A DNA stretch of 64,000 bases, taken from NCBI RefSeq assembly GCF_029784155.1, contig NC_073692.1, positions 22,096,444 through 22,160,443 on the forward strand, in the 5' to 3' direction. The translations under genes and the position numbers were made by a program. Shown here one piece after another: positions 43,604 to 54,101 of the stretch (position 1 is the first letter of the stretch; each line of letters opens with the position of its first letter). The DNA is from Uranotaenia lowii (Eukaryota > Arthropoda > Insecta > Diptera > Culicidae). The notes under the pieces are model-generated. The model saw nothing but the letters and a program-made list of their open reading frames with translations, did no database searches and was not told where the DNA came from.

Positions 43604-46139
43604 ACATTTTCAGGTATAGCTCAAAATAACCTCTGAATCTTCTACTTGGTATCTATCATTTTTTTTTTAAACACTCACCAAATCGGAAAAAATAATGATT
43701 TATTACAAGCTAGTGTTTCCACTCGTTTGTTAACATTTTCTTGCTCTCAAGCGATCGTCAAAAATAAGCTTCGTAATCGCCAATGACTGTGGGAGCTCCC
43801 GTAGCATGAATCAGTCTAGTCTAGGACCACGAAGCGGTTAAGAACGATTTTCACATTGGCGATCGTTGCCAGAATCGAACCTGTGATCGGACGTTTAGAT
43901 GAGAGAATCTACAAGACCGGATGGGCACAGACTAGAATCTGGTTGAAGAATTGATTTAGAGAATTTAGTTCAACAATTACGGTAAGTTATCGGGTAAGTT
44001 TTACCTTTTTTGAATGAACATAAAGGAGAGAGAAATTTCATATATGTTAAACAAATCTATTTGCATTTGATAGGTTGGCTACAATATAATTAAATATGTT
44101 GAAACTCACGATTTTCGGATCCTGTAAAAGTGCGTCCTTTCTGGTCATCTCGCTCGGGCGATTCCGTTTTGGATCGCTGCGACTACTCCGTAGGAAAAAC
44201 AAAAACCACATTGTTTTGATTTGTTTTTTCTTCCTTTTGCGCAGTCAATTCGCTAGTCGAGAACCAGGGGTGGAAAACAGAAGAAAAAAAACAAAAAAGG
44301 CGCTCAATTTTCACCAAACTGAGCATGCCTCATCTATGAAACAACAGCTTTGTTTGGTTCCGGGACGAATTTTTATCACAAAAGATTACCAATCTTTTCA
44401 AAAAGTGCTCATTTTTCTGTCGAAAAGTAAAAAATGCTGTAAAAATGCTGCAGCAAAACTTCTGTTTGCCTGACCTAGATTGAGAACAATATCGTTTTGA
44501 CAGGTAATGACGATCGATGATGATGGAATCAATACAAATGTTGTCATCATAAACAATCAACTTTGCCAACACAGCATGTGGTTCAGAGTAACCCGCATTT
44601 TTGGCAGTTTATTCTTAGACGATATCTCAGAATCCGATAGCAAATAAGAACTGGTTCTGAGTTTGGGAATCAGTTAGTTTAAAGTGACAAGATTATAATC
44701 GCTATAATAATAAGTTATTGTATAAGGACTTGACGAAGGGAGTAATCCAACATAAAACTGCGTTGATTACTCATACTTCAACAGAATAAATAGTTAAAGT
44801 TTTTGAAAGAGAAGGTGACGAACACACCTCGTTTTCCATATTAAATCCTTACTCACGCTAAAAAATGAAGTGCTGACAGATTCTCAAAACTAAACCAAAT
44901 TAGCATGATTTTTAAAAGCATCCATAATACATGTTTTTTATTGAGCGTGAATTACATCAAATTATTTATTGCGTTCTGGCAACACATTATGCTACGAAAA
45001 AGAATATAAACAAACGACGAAAAAAGTTGATCATCCTGGATCCCGATTGATCGTAACAAGTTGTCGATGGAAATTATTTACCGAAGAAACGTCAGAAATA
45101 GATCCTGAAACAGGGACACTGACTTTGGCAGAAAGGCTACTGGAAGAATGGTAATTAAAAAGATATTTACAGCGTCGTACCACGTAAGAAACTTAGCATT
45201 GTAATCAGGTAATAAGATTGCAAAACATATTTAATGATTATTGAATATCTTAAATAATTGAACATATCGTTAAAAGACGTCATTGTCTACTGAATAGAAT
45301 TCTGCTACAAAACCAAAAAAAAAAACTGAATAATTATACCAACAGAAAAATGTTCTTCGATTTTTGTTCTGTAAAAAGTATTTGTATTTTATTTGAAAGC
45401 GGGAGAATTTCAGTGCACAAAGTTAAAAATATTTTTAAATTAAAAGTATAACCATTTCGTAAAACCTTTTTTTATTCCTCATGAAATAGCTCAATTTCTA
45501 CAATGCATTGTACAATAAACTGATCAAATATGTAACATTATAAATACCACAAGTTAAATAAAACAATCTATTTTTAAGAGACTGTTAACTTTTGTGATTT
45601 CACTCACAGGGCTTTCGGTTATTATTTTATGAGTGTCAACGTAAGAACCTAGAGAAGGGTTATATTCGTACATATTACAAAATGTGATAGTTCTTGTGTT
45701 ACATTTCAGAAAGGTGAAATTTTCAAAGGTAAACAAATCGGAAAATCGAATAAGCAGTCATTATTGAATATTTGTATTACAAGTAATAAAATTCAGTTAA
45801 GCGAAACTTTCTGAAGATGCATTGAAACGTGAAGTAACGTCTCTTCAAAATAAGTTTATTTTAGTGGCATTGGTAGTCAATTTTGTTTCCTTTTTTCTCA
45901 GGGATTTTAAACCAAGTTGGTTTATTCATCCCGATAGTAGTTGCTTCTAGACAAAATATTAAGAACCCATATCCTCGAATCAAATCTCAAAATTTTTGTT
46001 TAGTTGTAAAATTTTTTCTTTATTAAAATTAGAACGTTTCATGCATAGCTTGTTCGTTTTATTTCACTCTTTTAGTTAGTGATTGTAAATTGTACGCCTC
46101 TGAAACCTGATGTTCTACAAAATAATACAAAGTTTATTG
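43604..46139. other. AT-rich spacer, no recognised gene
   Basis: A 125-codon plus-strand frame (44096-44473) lies in a GC-richer segment, and a 61-codon frame ends TLTLAERLLEEW at 45154. Neither shows a known domain. A possible minus-strand SINE head is listed at 43798-43930. Confidence 0.4.
43798..43930 (-). repeat. Possible tRNA-derived SINE head (minus strand)
   Basis: Reverse complement contains CAGGTTCGATTCTGG, a good RNA polymerase III B box. The A box is weak and no poly-A tail or duplication is evident. Confidence 0.35.
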
Positions 46140-46141
46140 TA

Positions 46142-47164
46142 GGGGAGGGTTTGGTATCGTGGGCCATGGGGAAACGTGGGCCACTTTTTATATCTCAGAT
46201 TGTGATGAGATAAAAACCTCAAACCTACTGTTATCGTCGTCGCTTTGCGTGAGCATATATTCCTATATGTTGTTGATTGAAATACGCATAAATTTACTTA
46301 CATAATTAAAAAAACACCCGCTAATTTCATCGATTTGGAACCTAAAGTGCATAACAAAAATATGCTCATACGCTTATGATCTTAGTTTTGTCATGATCTT
46401 TCACATGGAAAAGGATTTTTTGATGAAACATCAATAAGTCACACAAACGCAACCAATTTGCAAATCATAGCTTGTGGGGAATCGTGGGCCACACATCTTG
46501 AATCACCTATATTTTTATGTTTTTACACACATTCAGAACTTATAATACGTTTTACCTATCTGTAAAGTTTTTTTATGCCAAATGAACTTAACTTAACTTA
46601 ATGATCCCGCGCCGATCCTCCGGTGCATAGGGCCGTGGTAAAAGACCTCCACTGTTGACGATCCGGAGCCAGCGTCTTCACCTGGTCCCAGTCAAGATTC
46701 TCGTCGACAGTTCGGATTTCAGCGGCTAGGCTTCGCCAAATGAAGAGTTATGAAAAATATTTTGTCCATCCTATATAAGAAATTTTGCCAAAACGTTCGC
46801 GAGCCAGGTTTTGGAATCTATGCGATCATACACAGCGCTCTTTTTTATTTCATCATCATCTTTAAAATAACAAAATGAATTAAGAAATCGCTGTTTTGGG
46901 TCAACTCATAAGCTTTGCATGTTATTTGGTCAATTTGGATTTGGTGGCCCACGATTCCCCACCATTTTTCAAAATTAAAAAAAAAATAGCTTTTTTTCAA
47001 ACAGTCAGAGTTTGGGAAAAATAACTTATTAAAAATTAAAAAAATAACTTATGATACCTTGAAAATGTAGAAAACCATACCATTTTTTATTTTCATTTTA
47101 TCTTTTATAATAAAGAAGTTATGGAACATCGAAAAAAAGTGGCCCATGATTCCCCACTCTCCCA
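46142..47164. mobile_element. MITE copy 1 (GTGGGCC family), interrupted by a LINE tail
   Basis: Left end GGGGAGGGTTTGGTATCGTG and right end (reversed) TGGGAGAGTGGGGAATCATG, both continuing GGCC, flanked by TA (46140-46141, 47165-47166). A second pair of the same motif lies inside (GGGGAATCGTGGGCCAC near 46480 and its inverse near 46946), so each arm has outer and inner copies. It holds no gene of its own. A 148-bp foreign insert sits at 46587-46734. Confidence 0.85.
46587..46734 (-). mobile_element. 5'-truncated LINE (ORF2 C-terminus and tail)
   Basis: Absent from the sister MITE copy and flanked by a 10-bp target duplication GCCAAATGAA (46577-46586, 46735-46744). On the minus strand it is open from the truncation point to a TAA. 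It encodes the last 43 residues of a LINE ORF2-like protein, including DWDQVKTLAPDRQQWRSF (the LA-x-DR-x-x-WR signature near the C-terminus of many insect LINEs). It ends in a (TTAAG)n-like tail. This is an ordinary target-primed insertion. Confidence 0.85.
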
Positions 47165-47374
47165 TACCTATTAAAAAAAATAACGAAATGTTTAGTTTCA
47201 AAATTATTCGTAGATTTGTAACATGTTCAGTTGAGAACATAAGCACACTAAACATTCTTACACAGATCCAGCCAGCGTATTGCATTGAGCAACCGTAGAT
47301 GACTCGTAAAAAATGGAAACAAACAATATATTTAAAGAAGGAATAAAATAAATCTATTCAAGTTTAGTTATGTA

Positions 47375-48280
47375 GGGGAAAGTGGGGTATCGTGAGCCAT
47401 AGGGAAACGTGGGCCACTTTTAATATCTCAGATGTGTGTTGAGATAAAAATCTCAAACCAACGGTCATCGTCGTCGCTTTGTGTGAGCATATATTTCTAT
47501 ATGTTGTTGACTGAAATACGCATCATATGCTTCTTTTATTCATCAAGCTAAAAAAAGGGTTAAAAATTTACTTACATAATTAAAAAAACACCCGCTAATT
47601 TCATCGATGGGGAACCTAAAGTGCATAACAAAAATATGCTCATACGCTTATGATCTTAGTTTTGTCATGATCTTTCACGTGGAAAAGGAATTTCTGATGA
47701 AACATCAATTAGTCACACAAACGCAACCAATTTGCAAATCATAGCTTGTGGGGAATCGTGGGCCACACATCTTGAACCACCTATATTTTTATGTTTTTAT
47801 ACACATTCAGAACTTACGTTTTTCCTATCTTTAAAGTTTCCTTATGCCAAATGAAGAGTTATGAAAGATATTTTGTCGATCCTATATAAAAATTTTGCCA
47901 AAATGTTCGCGAGCCAGATATTGGAATCTATGCGATCATACACAGCTCACTTTTTTATTTCTTCATCTGAAATTTCTTTAAAATAACGAAATGAATTAGG
48001 AAATCACAGTTTTGGGTCAACTCATAAACTTTGCATGTTATTTGGTCAATTTGGATTTGGTGGCCCACGATTCCCCACCATTTTTCAAAATCCAAAAAAT
48101 ATTGCTTTTATTTAAACAGTCAGAATTTGGGGAAAATAACTTATTAAAAATTTAAAAAAATAACTTATGATACCTTGAAAATGTAGAAAACCATACCATT
48201 TTTTATTTTCATTTTATCTTTTATAATAAAAAAGTTATGGAACAACGAAAAAAAGTGGCTCATGATTCCCCACTCTCCCA
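47375..48280. mobile_element. MITE copy 2 (GTGGGCC family)
   Basis: Same ends and inner motif pair as copy 1, flanked by TA (47373-47374, 48281-48282). It differs by scattered substitutions and has an extra segment of about 42 bp at 47522-47563 absent from copy 1. It lacks the LINE insert, so it shows the pre-insertion state. Confidence 0.87.
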
Positions 48281-48282
48281 TA

Positions 48283-48617
48283 CTAAATTTTTCACTTTAA
48301 ATAGCGCATTAGTCAGTTTTATCCATTATGCTATCTATGATTTCTAATAAGAATACCGATAGAAATTTAGAAAAATATAATAAAAGAGCCCAGTGGTATA
48401 GTGGGAATGAGACTTAACATTCGTCATTGATTTTTAAATCTCTCGTTTACACAGTAGATACGAAACAATTTAAATGTGTAGCTTTTATAACTTTCAGAAT
48501 AAAATTCGAAATCTCAATAAATAAATTAAATATTGCTCTCATTTTTCAAGTGTAATATTCATAATCAAAAATCTATCGATACATTTGATGCGCAATTCGG
48601 AACAAAAATGTTCCGGC
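48283..48617. other. AT-rich spacer
   Basis: A weak A-box-like GCCCAGTGGTATAGTGGG at 48388-48405 has no matching B box. No gene seen. Confidence 0.45.
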
Positions 48618-48850
48618 GGCCGTGGCCTAGAGGATAGCGTTCCAGTCTTCTAAGCCAGAGTCCATGAGATCGAATCCCGATCACGGCACACATAGTACTC
48701 TTTCTGTGGTCTGGTGCACCCATAGAAGAGGTTGCAGAAATTCAATGCCTTTTTAGCAAATCTCTGTGCCGATAATGCTCTGAAATGTGCACTGTGCCGA
48801 AGACGGTATGTTTGAAAAACCGTAACTGGCATAAGGACTCGGCTTCCAAC
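48618..48850 (+). repeat. tRNA-derived SINE (tRNA-Arg-like head)
   Basis: A 71-base tRNA-like head (48618-48688) has A box TGGCCTAGAGG (48623-48633), B box GATCGAATCCC (48668-48678) and a 6-of-7 paired acceptor stem. The anticodon stem is imperfect, so it is not a working tRNA. A body of about 160 bp follows (GCCGAAGACGGTATG, GGACTCGGCTTCC). A clear target duplication was not found. Confidence 0.6.
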
Positions 48851-48949
48851 CAAAATTATTCATGACCACTACATTCAAGCGAAACAAGAAAAACATTTAA
48901 TGGGATTCCGTTCCTATTGGATAATCCATCCCAGAAACAAGAAAATAAA

Positions 48950-49075
48950 AATAACAACCACTGCGCCGTAGGGAGATTCGGACTCAAATCACCAATTACA
49001 TTGTCTTGCCAGTCCGACATCTTAACCAGTGTACCTACTATTTGAACTGCATGCAAGACGAGGGCTATTTGTCAT
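48950..49075 (-). repeat. Possible tRNA-derived SINE head (minus strand)
   Basis: Reverse complement has ACACTGGTTAAGATG and GAGTCCGAATCTCCC, resembling A and B boxes at about tRNA spacing. No tail or duplication is seen. Confidence 0.35.
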
Positions 49076-49239
49076 AGGCTTTCTGCCACCGATCAATCAC
49101 AAAAAAAAATAACGCACGACGGAGGCTTCCCGGCGTTTGGCCTCCTTTCAAGGTATTCCTTTGTTTTGGATGGGAACGGGAAGGGGAACGGGAAACGGGA
49201 AACCCATTGAATAAGAACTGTGCTTTGCTTACTGCCTGC

Positions 49240-49347
49240 TATTACATACACACGCTACATATACACAGCTGCTAAAGCCGGGCAGCTTGGCCGATGGTTG
49301 TTTGCCGGTGAATTGAAGCAATGTTTTTTGTTGTTGCTTTACTACAT
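49240..49347 (+). repeat. Left copy of a roughly 100-bp direct repeat flanking the 3-kb element
   Basis: Shared with 52336-52430: CAGCTTGGCCG(A)TGGTTGTTTGCCGG, GGATTGAA/GTGAATTGAA, TTTTTGTTGTTGCTTT and ACACACGC words in the same order. Copies are diverged with indels, so the duplication predates or accompanied the insertion. Confidence 0.65.
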
Positions 49348-49784
49348 ACACACAAAATTTTCGAGGCCGGAATTTAGCAAAATTTTGCTCAAATTTGACC
49401 AGCTAAAAACTTAGCAATCAATTTAGCAATTTTTTTTTACTAAAATATTAGCAGAATACCAAAAAGTGTCCTAGCTAATTTTTTACTTATTTTATAGCAA
49501 TAAAAATAATTGTTTGCTAAAATTTAAGCAAAACTTTATTTACCCCCAAAAATTACTAGAATTTTAGTAAACTAATAATTCTTAATATTTTTTATGAAAT
49601 GTTTTCATTTCTAGATAAAAAAAAATAAACTTAATTTGTTTTAAACTTTGTTTTTATTTTTGTTAGAATTTTTTTCGCGATTCTTTTCTTTTCTAACCAT
49701 TGCTATCCAGAATGTTATCCAATTTCTTCCACCAATCCAATCGCGTCCTTGAGGCTTTCAGTGTCACGGGTGTCACCTTAATGT

Positions 49785-50549
49785 TCAAAGCATCGATGCA
49801 TGGAGATCTTCATCACTCAAATCTGGGAAACAGAAAAAAATGAATTTCAAATGTTTTTTTTTATTTGATATTTCAAAGCAAATTTAACATGGTTTTGTTT
49901 ATGTGATGTGATAGCAAAAATAGCAAATTTTTAAAAGATTTGTAATGAAATATTGTACTCATTTCGAAATATTATTTTTCATTTCAAATTTAAGTTTAAT
50001 TTTAAGTTTTCGTTCGAAATTCAAAATCATAAATAAATTTTATAGACAAGTTTTATTTGATGCTTCAATCTAAATTTACCTTGTATACAATATTTCAATT
50101 GATATTATATGTTTTATTTTAGATTAATCGTAAAATCAATATTGCTAAGATCAAAGTGTAGTCAAATTATTTAAATGATTTCATGGTTTTTCCTTTTTTA
50201 GTAATATGGAATTGTTCAACAAGATTTTTAAGGTTTTTAAATTAAAAATTATAAAACAAGATGAAACATATTGTTTTGATACATATTTGCAATTGCCTGA
50301 CTAAGCCTAATTTATTTAAAAACCAAATCCAAAAAAAAATTAAATTCAACTATCAAAGAAACCAAAAAAGGGTTTTGCAAAAATTATAAAGCGTCGAAAA
50401 ACTACAATTTATAATTCGAATTAAAATTTTAGAAATTGTCAATAGGTAGTTTTATCACACGTACTTAACAATGAACAACAAAAAACAATACCTTTGCTGG
50501 GATCTTGGTCGGATAATTTTTTCGATTTGTTTCCAGCTTCAATTTCCTT
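49785..50549 (-). CDS. Unrecognised two-exon 3' end in the 3-kb element
   Basis: Minus strand. An acceptor TTGTAG precedes a 58-base exon (50549-50492) starting KEIEAGNKSKKLSDQ. A donor AAAG|GTATTG opens an intron to TTTCCCAG at 49823. A 38-base terminal exon (49822-49785) keeps the phase and ends SDEDLHASML-stop. The two exons share the repeated acidic/Ser pattern SDQD...SDED, which supports the join. The upstream partner exon is not identified. Confidence 0.35.
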
Positions 50550-50896
50550 CTACAAGATACTGTAACGAAAAAATATTGTTAGAATAAAATGTTCATAAAT
50601 GGGTTAACAACTCATTAACTTACATCAATAAAATGGAGTTTATTTCAAACCCGTTTCCAAACCAGGTGTTCTGTTCTCACAGCTAGTCCCGAATCCAGAA
50701 CCAAGGAACAGCTTTCGGGATTATACGAATTAGAACCGGAATGCGTTCGGCGATGGATCATTGCGTTTACTTAATATGTGTAGATATTATATCGAAATCA
50801 CAAACGCTGGCTTCTCAAATCATATATCAGAACTTCTTCCGATGGAGCGACCATGCAGATGTTTTAATTCCACAATAGTGAATCTAGTTAGCTACT

Positions 50897-51094
50897 TCAT
50901 TTTCCGCTAGCATCATCATCATTGTCATCCTCGTCTATCGCTGCAGTTTTCTTCGCAGCAGCTTTAGTTAAAAAAGTATTTTTCGTTGACGGTTTCATTC
51001 TGTCCCTTCTCGAGATAAAAAATAAATCTCGAAAACCTTGTAAAACTTGCTCATCAGGAGATAGATTTGTGATACTTATTTTTCCGGAATATAT
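50897..51094 (-). CDS. Unrecognised 65-codon block in the 3-kb element
   Basis: Minus-strand frame between a TGA (51097-51095) and a TGA at 50899-50897. It reads ISITNLSPDEQVLQGFRDLF, then a Lys-rich stretch (KAAAKKTAA) and an acidic tail (DEDDNDDD), a protein-like composition resembling a C-terminal nuclear-type tail. No function can be assigned. It could be the last exon of the frame above through a splice I cannot place. Confidence 0.3.
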   Translation of the reverse strand: MYSGKISITNLSPDEQVLQGFRDLFFISRRDRMKPSTKNTFLTKAAAKKTAAIDEDDNDDDASGK

Positions 51095-51397
51095 TCAATT
51101 TTAACATTCCCTAATTCAGTCATAAGGTTGACAAAGTTGTTTTTCTTGATTCTGTTTTTCGCCATTTTCGATATCCTCACAGACGAATCCAAACACCAGT
51201 TTCTCATCAGGTTCATTGTTCCTTTAAAAAGGTTCAAAGTTAGTAAATAAAACTTTTTTTTAATTCTGTAGTTTCTGATACAACAGAGATTCCATACCTT
51301 AGTATCCGATTCATTTTTCCTGCCTTGTGTTCCGATCGATAGACGTTCGGAACATGCTCTGCTTGCTCGTCGAAATTTTTGGGCTAGGAAACGACAC

Positions 51398-51940
51398 TTA
51401 GGCGGCTTCGACCACGTCCAGTCCAGCTATTTGCTGAATAATGTCTACGTCACCACCTCCAAGTTGCCTTATTTCTAACGCGTCGGGAGTGGTCATGGTC
51501 AGTTTCTTTTCACCTGTGGGTTAAATTTAGTTTAGCATAATATAAATAAAAAAAATCAATTAGGAAAATACTTACCTACCGAGCACAACATTATGTTCCA
51601 ACGACGATGACGGCGTCGATTCTGAATAGGGACTGCCAGTAAAGCCAATGTCGGAAGCAGCATCATTTAAATGGCCTTTCGACAGGAGTAACGAAACCAC
51701 TTGAATCTGGAGTGGCTTTCGAACATTCACTCTCCTATTTCTGTTTTTCGGAAGATTTTTCCGATCCAGATTCCGGTTCTTCTGTCTAGGGCGTACTTGT
51801 TTTCTGTTTGATACAGGCCAGCTGTGTTGTGAAGTAGATTGTTGAACGGAACAATCACCTAATCCACACTGGAAGATTTCAAATCCGCAGCTGTACGTTA
51901 ATATTGAAGCTACATGGGATGAACGCCCCGGAAACAGCGA
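51398..51940 (-). CDS. Unrecognised two-exon reading frame in the 3-kb element
   Basis: Minus strand. One frame is open from 51940 to 51580, a donor G|GTAGGT lies at 51580/51579, and a 66-bp intron ends at 51514 with T-rich/CCCACAG. The next exon continues in the same phase from 51513 to a TAA at 51400-51398. Together that is 477 bases, or 159 codons including the stop. The product has a Cys-rich start (CGFEIFQCGLGDC), a basic middle (RPRQKNRNLDRKNLPKNRNR), a Ser-rich part (SESTPSSS) and a GGGDVDIIQQIAGLDVVEAA end. No Met stands early in the first exon, so an upstream start exon is needed, or the region is a relic. No known domain recognised. Other frames stay open beyond the TAA to a possible donor at 51298, so the 3' structure is unsure. 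Confidence 0.4.
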
Positions 51941-52335
51941 TTAGGCACATAGAGCAGTAATGTTGTCCTTTTTGACCGGCGAATCTTCGACCAAGTCGGT
52001 CGATAGAATTTCAGCTTGTGTTAAAACTTATTAGCACTACTCGCAAAAAACCGGAAACAAAATAAAAATTAACTTATTTTTACGCCGTCGAAATTGCTGC
52101 CGTCGCCGACCAAACCACATCCGAAAAAAAACTGTCAATACAGCCACGGTTTGAGTCCATGCTAATAGAATTGCTCAATTTAGTAGCAAAGGGGTTTTTA
52201 ATTAGTTTTTAAACTCAAATTGAGCAAAAGTCATGACAATTTGGAAAAGTGCTAAGTGAACAGTAAAAAATTTTTTTTGCTAACGGAAAGTAACAGCTCA
52301 TTTTTGCTAAGTGGAGCCTCGAAAGTTTTGTGTGT

Positions 52336-52430
52336 ACACACGCACAGCTTGGCCGTGGTTGTTTGCCGGCGGATTGAATTGAAGGAATATTTTTGTTGTT
52401 GCTTTTGCTACACACGCACAGTTCGCTGGC
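52336..52430 (+). repeat. Right copy of the roughly 100-bp flanking direct repeat
   Basis: Partner of 49240-49347, in the same orientation on the other side of the 3-kb element, with similar words in the same order. Confidence 0.65.
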
Positions 52431-52984
52431 TGCCTGGTGTTGACCGGTATTTATTTCTATCCTTCTTCGTCTTGTGATGCGATAGGGAGGGACGTGAATT
52501 CGTTTTTATTTTGTTTCTTTCAGACATACGCAATTCGGTTAACTTGGGAGGTTAATGCCGGTGGGAGCAAATCGAATCAGCACCGGTCGCGTTATCTTCT
52601 TGTACCGATGATGCTATGTAATTGACTACACGCCATTGGCACAGAGGCTGAATTTTGGGTGTGGTTATAGCATTTGTAAAATGCTAGCCATAATGTCGTG
52701 GAAAGAGAGAGAGTTAAGTAAATTAGATCTCTTAAAAGAAACATGAAGTTTCACTGAGATCCTATATGTGTGTGTTCGTTTAAAAAAAAAACAGTACAAC
52801 TATATACCAACTAAACGGATCCGGTTTTTTAATTGAATGCTGTATTAATAATCTAGCTCTCCTTCAATATCACTTAGTTCAATATCACTTGGTAAAAGAT
52901 ATAAATAAAATCACGAAAGAATTATACTTAACACATTAGAGAAGATTAAAAGTGATACTGAACCGACAATACGTAAGTGTAAGG
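52431..52984. other. Spacer, no gene recognised
   Basis: A short GAGAGAGAG stretch is near 52705. Nothing else recognised. Confidence 0.45.
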
Positions 52985-53386
52985 TTGCCAGAATTTTTCA
53001 GCAAGATTCCGGGCCGTACAAATCCGAACAACTAAATATAAAAACGTTACAAAATCCGAGCATTTGGTTTCAAAATTGACGATCAAAAATCCGGGCAAAT
53101 TTTGGTAAAAAACCGGAAATTACTGAACAAAAATAAAAAAAAAAATTAAATAATTTTTCCATCAAATTAATCGACGGCCTTTAAATCGTGTTTAGGCTTC
53201 CAAAAGACCTTTCATGATTATTTATAAAAATCTTGCTCAAAAAGTTTTGTTTGAATGGCCAATTAAAGTAGATAAATTCTGACAAAATTTGGGCTTTTTT
53301 CAATAAAATCCGGGCAACCGGGCCGGGCCGGACTATTAAAAAAGTTTGTATTAAATATCCGGGGGAACCGGGATAAAACCTGGTAA
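52985..53386. mobile_element. 400-bp inverted-repeat element, CCGGG-rich
   Basis: Left end TTGCCAGAATTTTTC and right end (reversed) TTACCAGGTTTTATC are imperfect inverted repeats. Repeated CCGGGC/CCGGAC words lie near both ends. A fragment of the same family is at 30818-30935. No coding capacity. Confidence 0.6.
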
Positions 53387-53911
53387 TCTGGTTAACTTAA
53401 ATAAATCGAATTTTTTGCCACTGGTCATGGCCAAAAAACGAGAAGCACCCAAAAGATAAAAAAGGGATGAGAGAGCGAATAGTGATAAACTAAAGACTAA
53501 GTGATTTTAAAAGGACATTGAAAAACTCATTTTTTAATATATTTTCCGCCTTTCTGACACCTTATCTTTAGAAGAATAAAGCGTTTTCGTACAATTATAA
53601 TAAATAACTTAACAAGAGATGTTCTAATTAGGCCTTAAAAAACTACTTAGATTAGGCTATGTGGCATAACATAAAACCTGTCTGAAAAATTGTCAAAAAA
53701 GTAACTTTAAAAAAACTAACAATATTTTCTTTCTCAACACCCATTTGAAAAATGCAAACTTACACCAATCTTAGAAATTGAATAGTCTTTAAACAATAAT
53801 GAGATTTCAAATGACTTAGGATCTTTTGTCTTGAGTAGAAACAATCAAAACTACTTGAAATAAAAACCTATATTTTCTATAATAAAAAATCTTTGATTAT
53901 ATAAAAAACCA

Positions 53912-54093
53912 GGGCTTGTGATATAGCTCAGTTGCTTCCTGAGCCGTTGTCCGTGAGTTCGAGCCCAAGAGTAAACATCGATCACAGTTGTACCGGATAA
54001 GTTTTTCAATGACTGTCTGCAACTGCATCGTTGATATAAGTTGCGAATGACATAAAGATGTTAAAAGAACTATAATAGAAACAAAAAAAATTT
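53912..54093 (+). repeat. tRNA-derived SINE with 8-bp target duplication
   Basis: Head with A box TATAGCTCAGTTG (53922-53934) and B box GAGTTCGAGCCC (53955-53966), then a body of about 100 bp and an A-rich tail. The same 8 bases AAAAACCA stand at 53904-53911 and 54094-54101. A complete, fairly well preserved SINE. Confidence 0.8.
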
Positions 54094-54101
54094 AAAAACC
54101 A

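Larger units (their letters stand above)
49348..52335 (-). mobile_element. 3-kb terminal-inverted-repeat element carrying spliced reading frames
   Basis: Left end ACACACAAAATTTTCGAGGC (49348-49367) and right end (reversed) ACACACAAAACTTTCGAGGC, 19 of 20 matching. Repeated TTAGCAAA words follow inside both ends. It lies between two copies of a roughly 100-bp direct repeat. The minus strand contains the open blocks listed below with phase-consistent introns. I know no transposase motif in them, so the element may be non-autonomous with an accessory gene, or of an unfamiliar class. The exact end is uncertain because the flank is (AC)-rich. Confidence 0.7.

Noticed and set aside
48618..48688. Functional tRNA-Arg gene
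   Set aside because: Acceptor mismatch, imperfect anticodon stem and a SINE-like body directly downstream indicate a SINE head.
49185..49205. GGGAACGGGAAACGGG-type words as a possible G-quadruplex
   Set aside because: Runs of three G are few and interrupted by AAC/AAAC; no further support.
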